Source: Eumeta japonica | Taxonomy: Eukaryota > Arthropoda > Insecta > Lepidoptera > Psychidae | Reading direction: 5' to 3' | Assembly (NCBI GenBank): GCA_005406025.1 | Contig: BGZK01000857.1 | Location: forward strand, 1-64,000 | DNA: 64,000 nucleotides | Shown here: positions 1 to 12,999 of the stretch, piece after piece | Numbering within the stretch: the stretch's first letter is position 1 | Layout: every line of letters begins with the position of its first letter | The notes under the pieces: model-generated | What the model was told of the DNA's origin: nothing | Database searches by the model: none | Seen by the model: the letters and a program-made list of their open reading frames with translations, nothing else | Made by a program: the position numbers and the translations under genes

Positions 1-2270
1 TTCTTTAAATCTGATGTTTTAACTCCCTTGAGAAATCTGTTGGTCTGACTTGTTCGGGTCCCGTATATTGCATTTGAATACCTCAGATCGTAAAGATCGT
101 TCATTGTCTATGATGGATGGAGACCAATATTGATGAAGATAAACACCATTCTTTGTCCGGGATATTTTGTTACCATTTGTAAAAATTTTTTGAGATACTA
201 CCAAACGTTTTGGCACTTCTTTCATGGAGTGTAATATGGAAAACCATCAACAAACGTAAACATCAGAAATACGGGGCGAATCGTGTCAATATCTGGGTTT
301 CCAAAGCTTTTGCAAGTACTGATTTATCAAGTTTTATAGGGATTTACCATCTGAATGACACAAAGCTAATGGCACAGGTGTTATAGGGTGAGACAAAATT
401 TTCATGACGTCAAGTTCATGACTCATAGAGATTCCCAATGCCATGCGGCCAAATAGATCTCGCTGTATTTTAATTTCTTAAGTTTTTCCGCCCACCTCTT
501 ACGGATTTCCGCTTTCTGTTTTATTTGGTAAAATTATGGAGGGCGCCTTTTAATCGTTTTATCAAACCGATTGACAGTCGAGGAACAGTCTGACAAAAAT
601 AATTCACGTTTTCGCAGCCAATTTTTCGACGTTCAATAGAAACTCCTCACTTGAACTGTTGCAGCTTTACCAGATGACCAATTCTTACAATGACCATAGG
701 GCGACCTTGAATAGAAGAATAACGAGCACGAGAGCAAATGCGACAGCAATATAACATCATAAGAAATAAAGAGAGTAATCACGATAATCCATATACTACT
801 ATAGCTCGCATGCAACAACTAATTCTCGAGTGTGCGCACAATCGTCAGTATATATTGTCGTCTGCAGTATTATAACCGGAGTAAACGTCTGCCGTCTGAA
901 AATAAACTAGTAATACCATCCCAAGTAACATATATAAAAATCAGATTTGTTAAAATACTTTTGAAATATATATTTTTTCAAATTTTCAAAACCGCCACTA
1001 GTTTAAAACCAAAAAATCGTCTGCCATTAATTTTTCGCTGTAATTTATTATAATTGTTATTGTGACCAAATGGCAGCTTTGGTAAAATACTTTGAATTTA
1101 GTATAATTTACGTACCTGTCTTACCTGAGACGTCATAGCTACCTGCGTTGGGTTTAGTGATTCCCCATTCGTGTTGGGCATCTATAGGAGGATCTCTGAC
1201 CAGAATATCACCTTTGGTGTAAAATACATATCTGCTGTTCACGGGCTCTTAGACTATTACCCCAAACCCTACCTTGAGGGGAAACGAGTCGTTTTGAAAT
1301 TTGAAAAGTGTATCCGTGGACATCGCCGTATCTCCATTATAAATTTTCCAGTTTCTCCAGCGCCTCAGCCGGTTAGCCACATACACCTGACAATTTATTC
1401 AGATGTGTTATTTTAAGTCTTGCATCGTTGCTAAGTCTAGAGACGTTTTTATCAGGTCTTAATCGCCCACTGCTGAGAGGCGTACCTCACCCAAACTTTT
1501 CGTTTCATCAGAGAGGTTTACTTAATCTATAATACATGTAGTGTACGCAAACAAATTATCTAAATTAAATGGCATGAAGGCTAAGTTTCGTCTAAATTAA
1601 ATACTTCAAATCACTAACATGTTTATTTACATAAGAATTTATTCCTTGTCGATAAAAACACCTTTCGCAATAGGCATTCTTTTTTAGACCAAATTCGTAA
1701 ATAAACCATTTTGTCTGAGAATTAAAACAATGGTTATTATGAGTCAATTTTAAAGAGAGACGTAGGCTGTTGCGAACTCTTTCAGGACTCTCTAAGAAGA
1801 ACAACCCCATTAATTATTTTGAGTAACATTTAAACATTTTCGTCACGCACAGCATGAAATTCTCAGAAGGTATGATTTTTCGACTAGACTCACAAATATT
1901 ATGATAATGGTAATTTAGTTTCACGAAATTTTATAAATTATAAAGCATAGCGTTTCTAGATTGTTTCTCATTCTATTATTATAAACTATATCATCAAAAT
2001 TCAAACAGCTGCTTCGGATAATAGCCTGAATAAAACACAAACTTAGCGCAGCGAGGGACTTTAAATTATGTAGGAGGATCGAGTAACGTGATAAATACAC
2101 ATGTGTATATATTAGACATAAGTAGATATTCAAAATTATCTCCTCATGATTATGTATCTGCACATCCTAGATGCACGTGAAAACTGTATAGTTTCGAGCA
2201 CGAACTCCACGTTTCGATCATTGATGGTCTCGACGTTCTAAACCAGCACTTTCCGAGCTAAGACATAGCT
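1..2270. other. AT-rich non-coding stretch
   Basis: Open frames here are short (under about 85 codons), overlap on both strands and resemble no protein I recognise. I see no exon-like block, RNA gene or recognisable transposon. The stretch is probably intergenic or deep intronic. Confidence 0.5.
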
Positions 2271-2279
2271 AGGCGAGTA

Positions 2280-2480
2280 CAACTACCAGAGACAATCCCG
2301 TTCGGAATCCGGCGCAGGCGGCGGAGCCGGTCGTCAGGACTCGGAATTCGTAATTAATTTTATTGGCTCGGCGGAGGCTAGGTCGCAGCCCCGAGATTCG
2401 ATCACCCTGTTTCGCGAACACGGCGCCGGCGCACGACGACCATTACACGACATTGTCGCTCGTTTGTGACCGAAAATAAA
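2280..2480. other. GC-rich island, possible regulatory element
   Basis: This is a short stretch of clearly higher GC and higher complexity than its flanks, with a homeodomain-like core (taattaatttta at about 2352). It has no credible reading frame. It could be a conserved non-coding element or an unrecognised repeat; the sequence alone cannot decide. Confidence 0.25.
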
Positions 2481-3182
2481 GATGTTAAGTCGTTTATAGA
2501 CAACATCTTTGTAGTCCCCAATAAATATTTTTAAACAGACACACAAATTCTGCGTACACTAGTCATAGGGCATGTATCGTGTCCCTTTAAATTTTGGGAT
2601 AACGTTATCCACGAGCATATATCAAAGGAACTCCAAGAGTTGTTCCCAAAAATATTTGCTACCATGAGTATCTGCACGAGTCCTAATAATTTGAAGTTTA
2701 AACAACTACTTTTATGGTTCTTATCTAAAAACCAAAGATATCTTATTGTTGAACATATACCGATTGTAGATATTATTGTCAAACCAGAACAAATAATACA
2801 TAATTAATTAAAACGCAAGAAGTCACTATAAATGTATTGTATGATTACAACGTTTTTGTGTTTGTTTTACCGTAGAAATGATGATACATACGCATGCAAA
2901 CCGCCATGTTTAGAGTGGTACAGCGCGTCGGACTTGTCTAAGGATTAATTAAAGAAATTAATAAAATTAGTAATTTTATTTATTAATAAATTAAAAAAAT
3001 GTTAAGAGTTTAATATTTTTTAATAATCTGTATAGGTATTCATAAAAAAATGTGTTGTTTAATGAAACCTATATACATATCTTGCAGTGGTATGGAAGTC
3101 TGTACCTACACGAGCCTACTCTGCTTTGCTGGTTTTTATGCCGTTATAGAAATTATACGTCAGAGTTATATTATTACTAACC

Positions 3183-3625
3183 TTTGCCCGCGGCTCCGTC
3201 CGCGGTGGACTTCGACCGAATTCTCTCCGGCCACCTGAATATACTACGAATTCTTTTCTTTTTTAAATCTCTATCGATAGCATTATGAACATGATTTTAA
3301 TTTCAGCACCATCCTCGATCCCATACCAGAAGGACTCTTAGTCTTTCACCGAAAATACGCATAATGACACTATTTTGGTCTTGATTCTATCCCGATCCCG
3401 CTCATAATCCCGTACTCCGACCGATGTTGAACTTGGACCTCTCTTGAACATTGTTATTACTCATTACCAATCACCATAAAATATATTTTATGTTCACGCA
3501 AGCAAACCGCGAAAAAAGTTTATATCTTTATAAATTACAGCCCTCGTGTTCTTCCGATGTATAAATGATGTTACTCTAAAGTGCCAGCCGTTTTGTTCAG
3601 CCGTTAAAGCGTGACTGAGCTACAA
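3183..3625. repeat. Fragments of dispersed repeats: CG-rich box, pyrimidine-biased tract, LINE-tail-like end
   Basis: The box at about 3187-3210 (ccgcggctccgtccgcgg) resembles the box at 24950-24967. From about 3300 to 3440 one strand is pyrimidine-rich, with recurring units like tatcccgatcccg and ggtcttgattc; these are the complement of units at 36.2-36.56 kb. At about 3578-3620 there is a gttcagccgttaaagcgtga block like the LINE/SINE tail at about 25075-25100. All pieces are degraded, and their family names are inference. Confidence 0.4.
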
Positions 3626-4060
3626 ACATACAGTTGCACATTTGTAATAGTAGTATAATTACTTTCTTGGGAAACGCGTCTATACGTATAATAATTAGGA
3701 ATACTAAAATCTTCTGTCAAGTCTTAGAAATAGGTGAGAGTACGGAAAACAAAGTCGCGAGTTGTGTGATAACACATATTTTGTGAGAATTCCGACAGGG
3801 TTTCTATTACGATTCCAAAGATAGGGCTCTTTAGAAGTAGGACTGACGCACGAATAGACGCACGGACGGCGTAAGCTTAGTTGAAAGGTCCCTTAGCATA
3901 GGTGTACCAAACCATAAAAATAGCGGGACATAAGCTTCGGAACAAACGACTCATGCCTTGAAAGGAGAACTACGCACTTTAGTTATAATATTGTCATTAC
4001 GACTCGCCGTCTACGGAGGTCGTACGGCGGCCAAACGGCCCCAGTTTTCAGCTGCGGTCG

Positions 4061-4104
4061 GCGCCGCCCGCCGCCCGCCGCCCGCCGCTCGCCGCCCGCT
4101 TCGC
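4061..4104. repeat. GC-rich 7-bp minisatellite
   Basis: A few tandem copies of gccgccc with one variant unit (gccgctc). The minus strand therefore has several GGG runs spaced by 4 bases, and one longer gap, so a G-quadruplex is conceivable. The plus-strand frame of 67 codons through it (Arg/Ala/Pro-rich) reflects base composition and is not a supported gene. Confidence 0.6.
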
Positions 4105-4159
4105 CTCCGACCATCTGAACAGAACAAAGCGGTACCAAGAAAATCACTTAGCAAAAAAT

Positions 4160-5990
4160 AATGTTAAACTAAAAACAAAAACTTTTTCTTTATTAAGAGC
4201 TTCCCTACTGGAAGTAGATTTCCTTAAAATTATAAAGTATTGTCCGGCAACCGAGTTGCTCAGCCGTTTTGGTGTTTTTGTCATGTAGTACCGGCTGCTG
4301 TTGAAGCGTCACGTTAAGCCCGGCGGTGTTCGGCACTACATCCAACGGCATAACAACAATGAGACTGTCACAAAGCACGAGATGGTGCTGTAAAGCAACG
4401 TTTAGATTTATTTTGTAAAATCACGTTTTTCCAGGAACGTTACGGTAAAAGGCATATTGAGGTGGTTTTGGCATTACAGATGGTGAAGGAAAGACGACTG
4501 ACAACATAATCTATATATCAAATGCATGCGATGAAAAGGTCGAGGGATCGCAATAGAAAATCCTATGCAGACCGTATTGGTGGCATATTATAAGAGGGCC
4601 AATTTTAAGCACCCAAAACCGACAAGCTTTTGTAAAAATATTGATGCATGTGAGTGGAGCTAGAGAAGTCATATGTATTATTATTATGACATCTATGTAG
4701 AAAAGAATAAAAGGCAGCACCTTATGAAAGTACAAATTTCTATTAAAATCGTTACAAGTACTGAGATACCCATGTGAAAATATATGTCACGTATATATAT
4801 ATAAATGAGATAGTTATTTTGAAACCATAAGATATAATTAAAGATAAACACAAAATAAATCTAGGTCTTTTATGGTTCCGAGATAAAGTGGCAAAACAGA
4901 ACCTTCATATTTTCGTTATGTCCGTCCGTCAGTCCGTATGTCACAGGCATTTTATTTAAAAATACAAGATATTTATAAATTAAATTTATATGTAGGCGTC
5001 GTGAGCAAGGCGCTACTTAGTTTAGTAATTAAATTACAAAAATAAATATCTATAAGGGGCCATTCTACATATGTAAAGAAGCTGAAAAAACTTTTTCAGC
5101 AAACAGCAACGTATTGCACATTTATCGACAGCTCTTTGAAAGCGTTTTAAAATTTCTAGTATTTTTTTGTTCAATTTAATAGTTTCGGAAATAATCCTCC
5201 AAAATATCAGAAATTGCGTCCCCATTTATTTTAGACCGTATGTTCAAAAAATTTAAACAGGATTGCAAAGGTAAGGCTTAATAAATACGTTCAACCAAAA
5301 TTATTTTAAACATAATTGGATATGTAGTTTTGAGTTATTACTGAAAACTGCGTTTCTAAACAAAATGACGTGCCAAGATAATACGCTTTTGCTGATGTAT
5401 TTTATTTACACTAATTTAAAAGTAATAGTCGACATACCTAGTTCTTTCTCTAGTTATAAATGAGAAAAGTGGTCATAGAGATTCTGTGCGAGAAACATGG
5501 AAAAAGTGTAACAACGTAATTTTTTCCATCTGTAGGTGCTTTTGTAGGAACGACTTCGTAATCCCACATTCAGCGGCCGAACATCCTCTTGGTCTGTTTT
5601 TTCTTACTGATTATGAACCCGAGCCCGTCGTGCAAACAATTCACACGTTAGAACTACATCAAACTACTCAGTTACATGTTCTTCCTTGATAAACCTGACT
5701 CCCAGTACGTTATAGCAACCGTAATTTCTGTTCATACATTTTCTGATTAAACGGCTTATTTAAGCCGAATTTTATACTTTTTTGATAATTACCAGTGTCA
5801 TTTTCCACATGCACTGTGAGCTCCATCGGTAAGGGCCGTCCGCCGAGGGCTCTCTGCGCCCGTGCGCTCGCGATGAATAACAACGCCGGGAACGATTCAC
5901 CGATTCCCCGTTGTATTTTATTTACTATAATATAGTATAATATAGATAGGCTAAGCGGAATCTCAATTCACAATTAACTATTTACAATTC
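4160..5990. other. Non-coding stretch with one dispersed-repeat fragment
   Basis: No supported gene. At about 4870-4975 the sequence (atggttccgag ... tgtccgtccgtcagtccg) looks like the reverse complement of the terminal part of the repeat at 50675-51387, which ends in a 'ggacggacgg ... agggttcc' type tail. A short GC-rich patch lies at about 5825-5910. The remainder shows nothing recognisable. Confidence 0.4.
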
Positions 5991-5999
5991 CTAATTTTA

Positions 6000-6290
6000 A
6001 GAAGAGTGACGACTCGCTAGTTAAGGGCGTTGCCTTCAAACAGGGCTCGAAGTTCGAGTCGACCATTGGGTTTTAACTTAAGTGAAATTAAACCGCTCGC
6101 TCCGTATCTCAGAAAGCTCGCTAAGCTGTCGGTCCCGGATGTTGTCGTGGCATTCCTCTCAGCACGAGACCAGCGGCGAGGGGGAAAGACCTAAACCCCT
6201 CGGTATGAAAGCGATAGGTCGTGGGAGGGTGCGCTCCGCCAGGGGGCGGTTGAATCCTAACACATGATACGAATACTAATTTATGATAAT
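6000..6290 (+). repeat. Possible tRNA-derived SINE
   Basis: The 5' part has an A-box-like stretch (tagttaagggcg, about 6019) and a B-box-like stretch (agttcgagtcg, about 6051), spaced roughly as in a polymerase III promoter. A GC-richer body runs to about 6260. No tRNA cloverleaf can be folded convincingly. A SINE head is the best guess; a chance match inside another repeat is the alternative. Confidence 0.3.
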
Positions 6291-6299
6291 CTAACAGTA

Positions 6300-7090
6300 A
6301 TTGCTTCACTTTAAGTGCACATCGATTTTCTTATATCGTGCACTAAAACGCAAATTTCAGAAATTTTATAAAATAAAGTTACGAAAATCTTATCAGTTAG
6401 GTTTCATCGTAGAAGATCGTACAAATGTCTATATAAAATAAAAAGTTTGATCTTGATATGAGCGCGCGCCTAATGGGTCTATGTGTCATTTCAAAATTTT
6501 AGCTTACATATTATGGTTATCTGAAACAGATTTAGTTTTTGTTTTGAAAGAGAGCGCTGGTAATTTTGATGTTAATTTGAGCAATAATGTTTTCGTGCTT
6601 TGACTAAATACAGCTGCTTAAAACATTGCAGGATGTTTTGGGGCTAAGGCAATTTCAAACATTGCTTAGATTTTCAATTCTAATATAGTAACCTAAGGTA
6701 TTTTTTTACGTCAAAGTTCATAATTTTAATGGGATGCAAGCTTAGCGCATTATTATTTCATAAAATTGAAACCGCGAAGCGTAAAATTGCTATCAAATGA
6801 TCGAGACCGGGAGCGTAATGGAGAACAGGACTAGTATTGTCGTTGAGACGCGACCGCGTAATCAAATGTGAATTTGACATTACAACAGGACGGGGTCAGG
6901 ACAATGGTCGAGAGAAAACTGTTAAATATAGTTTAATACTGGAAAATTTTTCTTTCACGTCGTTCACGTCGGCAAAGTGGCAGTTTAAATTGAAAATAAG
7001 TTTAATATAAAATATTGGATTTTAAAATGCGGATTGAAAGTTTGACGAGTCAGTACTCTGAATAGGGTCGATTCAGTTAATAGGTGCCTA
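6300..7090. other. AT-rich non-coding stretch
   Basis: I see no coding, RNA or transposon signal here. Confidence 0.4.
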
Positions 7091-7400
7091 GATATCTGTC
7101 GAAATTCGGTAAGCACTGAGACGTTTGCTCGTTCATTCGTAACGGGCGCTATCGTGCGTGCGCGTCAGTAAACGCAGACAGAAGTCGTTTCAGTGAAACG
7201 ATTTTCGAGAACGATCATCGGCCACGTAAAGTTTTATCGAAAGTTTTGAATAGCCCTTTCGGGGCGTTGCGGATTCATAAGTCTCAAATCAGCGCGCGGG
7301 CGCCCGCGGGACTATGGCCGTTGCAGATGAGCTTAAAAAAATGTTCAGCCTCCGGCGAAAGTTTCAACGGCGGATCATATTTTAAAATTGTGTTGAAATG
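7090..7400 (+). promoter_or_regulatory. Promoter-like CpG-rich island
   Basis: A GC-richer, CpG-rich block with two arthropod initiator-like motifs (gtcagta near 7165 and ttcagtg near 7190). An ATG at 7314 in fair context opens 23 codons (MAVADELKKMF...) before a stop. This could be a promoter plus first exon, or a conserved non-coding element. No splice donor is convincing, and no product is claimed. Confidence 0.2.
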
Positions 7401-7494
7401 TAATGAAGTGTTGAAGAGATTTAAGCTCATATTATTGTTAGCTGTAAACAAGCTCCATAGACAGATCACACAAAGATTTAAGTAGAAAAATATA

Positions 7495-7988
7495 CAGTGG
7501 AATCTCAATAACTCGTACCTCGTTAAGTCGAAATCCTCAGCAAGTAGAAAAATTGCCATTCCTTTCGATGAACCCTAAATACGCGGTATCTAGAAATAAT
7601 TTAGACTTTGTAACTCGAACTAAATGTTATTTCCCCAAAGAAGTATTGATAATACATATTTATACTCTATAATTGGATTTCAAAAGGAGATTCCGTAAGT
7701 CGTAGTTGGCAAAATATAATGACGTCTTACTTGGAATTCCCCGAAATAATAGCAATAAATTCCAAAATTATTGTTCGGGTTCGGGCTTCTAATCATTATT
7801 GTTTTGTCTTGTACACATGCAATCAATGAATACATTCATGAAACTTTCTAAAGTACCACAGCTGTGAACGTTATGTTTGTTCCTTGTCGACACAGTCATA
7901 TGTATCTCGAAGTTCTTGTTTAGTCGAAAACTCGTTAACTCGAATTTTGCATTTTTTCCTTAACATTCGAGTTATTGAGATTCCACTG
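7495..7988. mobile_element. Pogo/Tigger-type MITE with 21-bp perfect terminal inverted repeats
   Basis: The outer 21 bases at 7495-7515 are the exact reverse complement of 7968-7988, starting CAGTGGAATCTCAATAAC. A TA dinucleotide sits directly outside each end (7493-7494 and 7989-7990), as expected for Tc1/mariner/pogo target duplication. Just inside the ends there are further related motifs (cgttaagtcgaaa; agtcgaaaactcgttaactcg) in opposite orientation, as in subterminal transposase-binding sites. At 494 bp with no long frame it is non-autonomous. Assignment to pogo rests on the CAGTGGAA termini and TA target, and so is family-level inference. Confidence 0.88.
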
Positions 7989-7999
7989 TACATGTTTTT

Positions 8000-8770
8000 C
8001 CTAATGTATGTTTCTAGCGATCATTTATGTCTTTGTACATTTATTTGATTCTCTGTCTATTAAAACATAATAACATCTTAAGAAATGTTATTAGATTTTT
8101 GTTGTATCAGTTTAGTTTCTTAAATTTCTCAAAAACAATCCTTAATAATGATTTTAACGAACTGTGCAATTCGGTAATTTAAGAGAATAAATATAGACAT
8201 TCCGAATTCGGATTTCTTTCCATAATATTTCAGAAGAAACATTCATTTCCTGCTTCATTCAAAAGGAATCTACAAAGAGAACATTTTGATGATCTTGTGT
8301 GATTTAAAATTTGGACTAATACCAAAAAAAGTAAAGACTTCGAATGTCATTCAGAGACAAAAGCCTTTCTGAAGCGACCGTCGCCGCCGGCCTGCCGGGG
8401 CTTAAGGGCGGCCGGCCCCTGACGCCTGTTACAGATAAAACCTGCCGACGGCGATGTATGTAATTGACCCAGAGTTTGACTCACCTGTTAGCAAGTGGAC
8501 CAATAATACTACGTTCACAGATACATTATAGTTTCTATATAACTAGAGTCAGTCATTAGTAGAATTATTTTAATATATAACTTTGAAATGAAACTTGTAA
8601 TCAAAAATACTGAGAGTTTATATTAATAATGGCCGATTCGTATTCATGATTACGATAAGGGCAACGATATTTATAAATGTTTATGTTTTTATGCTTTAAA
8701 GTACTGAAGTATCTACTTCTTGCTTTAACATTTCTCCTTTTAAAATTAAAGTTATATAACGACCATAACG
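8000..8770. other. AT-rich non-coding stretch
   Basis: A small GC-rich patch at about 8370-8450 contains self-complementary ggccggc segments. Nothing else is recognisable. Confidence 0.4.
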
Positions 8771-8779
8771 TCCATTTTG

Positions 8780-8960
8780 GTTTGTAAATCCGAAAGTTGG
8801 TCTATTTGTTTGTATGAATTTGATGAAATTTAATGTAAAGATAGCTCAGTCTCTGGGAAAGGATATAGGCTACTATTTGTTTTCCTGTCTGTCCGTTAGT
8901 TTGGATGTCTTTCTATAGCTCAACAATGTTTGAACCAGTTTTCAAATAAAAGGTATCACA
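8780..8960 (+). repeat. LINE/SINE 3'-tail-like dispersed repeat fragment
   Basis: The phrases 'tctgggaaaggatataggctactatttg' (at about 8857-8885) and 'gtctgtccgttagt' belong to a style of non-coding repeat frequent in Lepidoptera, usually annotated as RTE-type LINE or SINE 3' regions. Related phrases occur at 45.85-46.0 kb and at 24.95-25.15 kb. It is fragmentary, and the family is inferred from memory of such repeats. Confidence 0.35.
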
Positions 8961-9879
8961 TCCTTTTTTTCTGTTCTTCTATCAATGTCACTATGTTAAG
9001 TATATAGAGATTGAATAAAGGGTATGACATTATATCTGAGAGTATATAACGGCGGCGTGGAATGAATTTGATATAGACCTGTCTACATTTTTACTCTTTA
9101 CCCAACATTAATGCCGGATAAATACATAGTAAAATGTAGACATGGCATGTTTTGATTCGGTATAAATTTATATTTAATACTTTGGTTCTTTTCTACAATA
9201 TAAAAGCTTATTTATATTTGTTGCGTATGTTTGTTTATTTTACTTTTAATAATTAGATGTTAAAATAATTAGTTTAGTAATTATTATAAAATTTATAGTA
9301 TATTGTATAATAATTTAAACTGACGACTGTTTCCCAAAGAAGGTAGATAATCTAAGTTTCCAAATGGTACGATCTTTGTATATTTCTCTCACTTCACTGA
9401 CATTATTTCGATTTTAACACGGAAGTCCGTCAGTTTCGGCCGCTTAAAATTTGGTCATCGCTGAATCACTGCGAAGCCTATATTAAATATAACATTTAAT
9501 TTTTTTGTCCTTTAGCAGATGTACTCAGAAATCACATGATCAAAATTTATATTTAGATTTGCTTCATGTTCTATCATTAAAATGTCAAGGCTGTTCAGTA
9601 TGATTATCGTCATTTTTAACCCTCAAATAAAATTTGATTAATTTTAATTTACTGAAACTCCTCTCTCGTGAAGCAACTGATACGCAAATTGTTATAAATA
9701 ACTTTAATGCGACCACTAGATTTGAAAAGATTTTATAATCTCATTCCACATTAAAATTTAAAAAGTCTACATTCACCTAAGTAGTAAGAATCACATTAGC
9801 TCTTTTTATATTTTCTCGGCCTTGGTGTGTCCAAGTGTTCTGTTTCTAATATCTCATCATAAAATCAGTAATTTTTGAC

Positions 9880-10200
9880 TTTGTCAATTTCAACTCTTCA
9901 GTAATTGCCCAAACTAGAGCGTCTGCCTGCACAACCTCAGACAACGAAGCTACATCTTGAATAGACTTCGATCTCGTTCGGAGTTCAAAATTGAATTTGT
10001 CGAGATATTCCTAACACATCGTTTCGAAATTCATGTGTGAGTCCCATCAGTAGAAAACGCCGACTCATCGGCCATTCGTTTCACGACGCATTCGTCGTTT
10101 TCATGGCATGTTGTAGTCCTCTGATTTTTTCATAGCAACATCTATTGCCTCTTCTGCAAGATGAATCCGTTTATCTTTAGTGTAAAAGAAGCTTCTAGCT
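9880..10200 (-). pseudogene. Possible zinc-finger MYM/hAT-like transposase fragment
   Basis: Read on the minus strand across stops and a frame change, the translation contains KRRMRRET, then EYLDKFNFELRTRSKSIQDV and WAITEELKL. This resembles the segment of hAT-derived ZMYM1/THAP12-like proteins where an R-rich RRR.R motif is followed by a 'D..~.EL..RF' helix. Several stops break it. It may be a hAT relic; the match is short, and a chance resemblance cannot be excluded. Confidence 0.3.
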
Positions 10201-10209
10201 TTGTATCCA

Positions 10210-11990
10210 TTTAACTAATAATTAAGCCTTCTATTTGTAATATAACCTGAACACTATTTAGTTCTCTTAGCACACCATTCCAAAGAAAAGATAGCAAAGA
10301 ATTGTGAAATTATAGGCCAAATATATTTTTGTCAAAATTAAGAATAGAATCAAAATCTGTAGTCTGAGGTAATTGATAATGAAAATAAAAATTTGGCATA
10401 TCTGAATAAGACTTTCATTATGACCTAAACAAATATATGTAGACATTTATTAAATGTGTTTCCGACGAAAATGTCCTTTTTAATAAAGATGTGTTTAACT
10501 ATTATACTTTTCCAGGCTATACAAGAAAATATTACTGCATCAAAACACTGTATTTTTATTTTAGAAAACCTAAATTTTTAATGAATCCTAATATTCCTAA
10601 TATTAAGTAAACATATAGTATTTCTTAATTTCTAAATTACTTAAACCTTATTTACGATTAGCGTTTATTTTTCATCGTTTATACACAAGAAAATATTAAG
10701 CTGTTCATTCACTTACCTCGTCCTTTAGAAAATTTATTGTATTTTAATCATTTGATGCTATAAAATAACAGTATTTTAACGATGACAATTCACGAAAGAA
10801 ATGTGTATGAGAATTCCAAGCCACAGGTGACAAGAAATAATTACAAATTCTGGTGCATCATTGCCCAAACGAGCAACAACTAGAGATACAAACGAAAAAA
10901 ATATTTACCGTTTGGGGAATCCCGATCAACCAAGCAGTAGAGGCGATAAAAATACAGTGTGTGAAATTATAATTATCACGCTGGTGATACGCCTATTGAG
11001 CTTGTCATGTAACGAAAAAAAACCAGAGAATGTTTTTCAACAATAAATTACTTCTAGAGATACAATTATTATGGTTGTAAAAAAATAACACGTGGCAGTT
11101 ATGCAATCTGCCACAGCTTTGCGAATTCTTGTAGGTCTAAAAACTGATGTATGGTTAAGATTCTTTTGTTGTGCCTTTTTTATGAAATGAAATTCGCGGT
11201 TGGATGACCTCTAAATGGGCGACAGCCGGCGCAGGCCGCCCCCTGCCTTCCTCTAACTACGCCACTGGCCGCATGCACTCTCCTGTCTTTATCATGTGTA
11301 CCATTATGTGTCAACATACTACTCAAGTACACAAACTCTTTCTCTTTTACTTGTTCGACGTCTCATTCCCTATATACATAAATATAACGTAGTAATCGAC
11401 AGCACACGAAGCGTCCGGCCTCCGTACTGAGTCGTATAAATGTTGATTCGGTTGACAAATTTCAAATACTGAAATGTTATTAATTTCGCAAAACAAAAGT
11501 AGAGAAATAGATGAGCTGTATCTGGGACAGGACATAAACTCTGGGAACAAGGAATCGGATGAAATTAATATCCTAGTGAAGTCATATATTACTTTAATAT
11601 CTCTGGGAAGGAAACAAATAGACATACTTCATAATGCTGCGGCCGTTTAATTGAATATCCCGAGTACCGAAAATGCTCAGCCACTGCGGCTACAATATAT
11701 ATACCGCACGTACCGAAGTTTTACTTTAATTATAAGAATTTATAAAATTAATTGCCTTTTATCTGATACTGCGATTTTCAACCATTGGTGGTTTCTTCGA
11801 TGTCCACTTTCAACCCAACTCTTCTAGGAACCTCGTCTAGGATCAGTTTACTTTAAATAAATCAAACGAACTAAAATTCGACATATCGGAATACATCATA
11901 TGAATGTACTCCAAACATTTAAAATGATCTTAGTAATAATAGCGTTTTATATCTATCTTCTAGGCAGACCCACAACAAGTACTTCAATCT
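10210..11990. other. AT-rich non-coding stretch
   Basis: No credible gene. The longest open frame (about 92 codons, minus strand, ending near 11347) has no recognisable domain. A small GC-rich patch at about 11220-11275 is unexplained. Confidence 0.4.
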
Positions 11991-11999
11991 TTAAATAAG

Positions 12000-12240
12000 A
12001 CCAGCCGTCGACGTCGGCGACCGCCGGGCGGCGGGGGCGGCACGGTTCTCTCACGTGCGCTACATTTGTAAAAGATCTTACACTATTGTAAGTCGTCCGC
12101 GAGCAGAGCCACGGCACAGCCAGTAGTCGACGGTGAGGGTCCGCGACTGACGCACGCCGTAACGACACGTTTTTACAGAACGACAGTGAATTCATAAATA
12201 TAAAGATACGAACCGATCCTTCGACGAACCCGGTGAAAGG
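12000..12240. other. GC-rich island with a possible small exon
   Basis: A GC-rich block (12000-12150) precedes tttttacag at 12170-12178, a good splice acceptor. The following 61 bases (12179-12239) are open in one frame and end at a donor-like gtaatc (12240). The encoded 20 residues (NDSEFINIKIRTDPSTNPVK) match nothing I recognise. A single microexon with no partner is weak evidence, and a conserved non-coding element is equally possible. Confidence 0.2.
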
Positions 12241-12249
12241 TAATCTCTT

Positions 12250-12990
12250 GTTTGTTCTGCGGGGATTGCGTCTTAAAATGTTTAATTATCTCTTCAGTAG
12301 TTTACTGATACGCTCGCTTCGGGTATGAGACATCGCAGATTCGACTACAAACGACCTCCAACATATTTTCTAATAAATGTTTACCTCTTATTTCAACCTA
12401 CAACGCTTAAGTCTTATAAGATAGTATAGTTGCGTTTCTAGAACAAATAAAATACTAGGTTAAAGCTGGTACAATTACTTTATTTGTCCATAATAAACTT
12501 TTACGAAAGTTGTAACATTTAAAATAATTCTAGAATATCACAATCAGAAGGAGGGTGTTCGTCTTAAGCTAACAGCACAAAGACTTAAGTCTTGATTTCT
12601 ACTTTAAGATGAGCACAATGAGAAAAGTTGTCGCTTGCATCTGACGCCACGGTCGAGGTTGCACTCTTTACCAGTTGGAACTAGCGCAAGACACCAGATT
12701 TTTCATTATACTTCTACACGTGTCGAGTGACAACTAAATTAATAAAATTCGCTAATCCAAAACGAAGTTCCATATAAGTGATGTAAAATTTGTTGGTTAA
12801 AATTTGTGGTTAAAACTTTCATATTCGACGCAGAAATGGCGGAATCAATTGTAATGACTGGCCTCATTGAGTGTCGACTAAAGTTTTGCTTTGTAGATTT
12901 TAAAAGGCAAACGAAAATGCGAGTCATCAAAAATAGGTTGTCACCGACTCTCGTGGACGCCTCCGACCTCATTAACATCAGTAACGCATT
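12250..12990. other. Non-coding stretch
   Basis: Two overlapping short frames on opposite strands (about 66 and 79 codons, 12740-13006) show no domain. I see nothing else. Confidence 0.35.
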
Positions 12991-12999
12991 AGAACCGAC

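Noticed and set aside
2390..2410. B-box-like text on the minus strand (gatcgaatctcgg), possible tRNA
   Set aside because: No matching A box, acceptor stem or anticodon arm can be formed around it.
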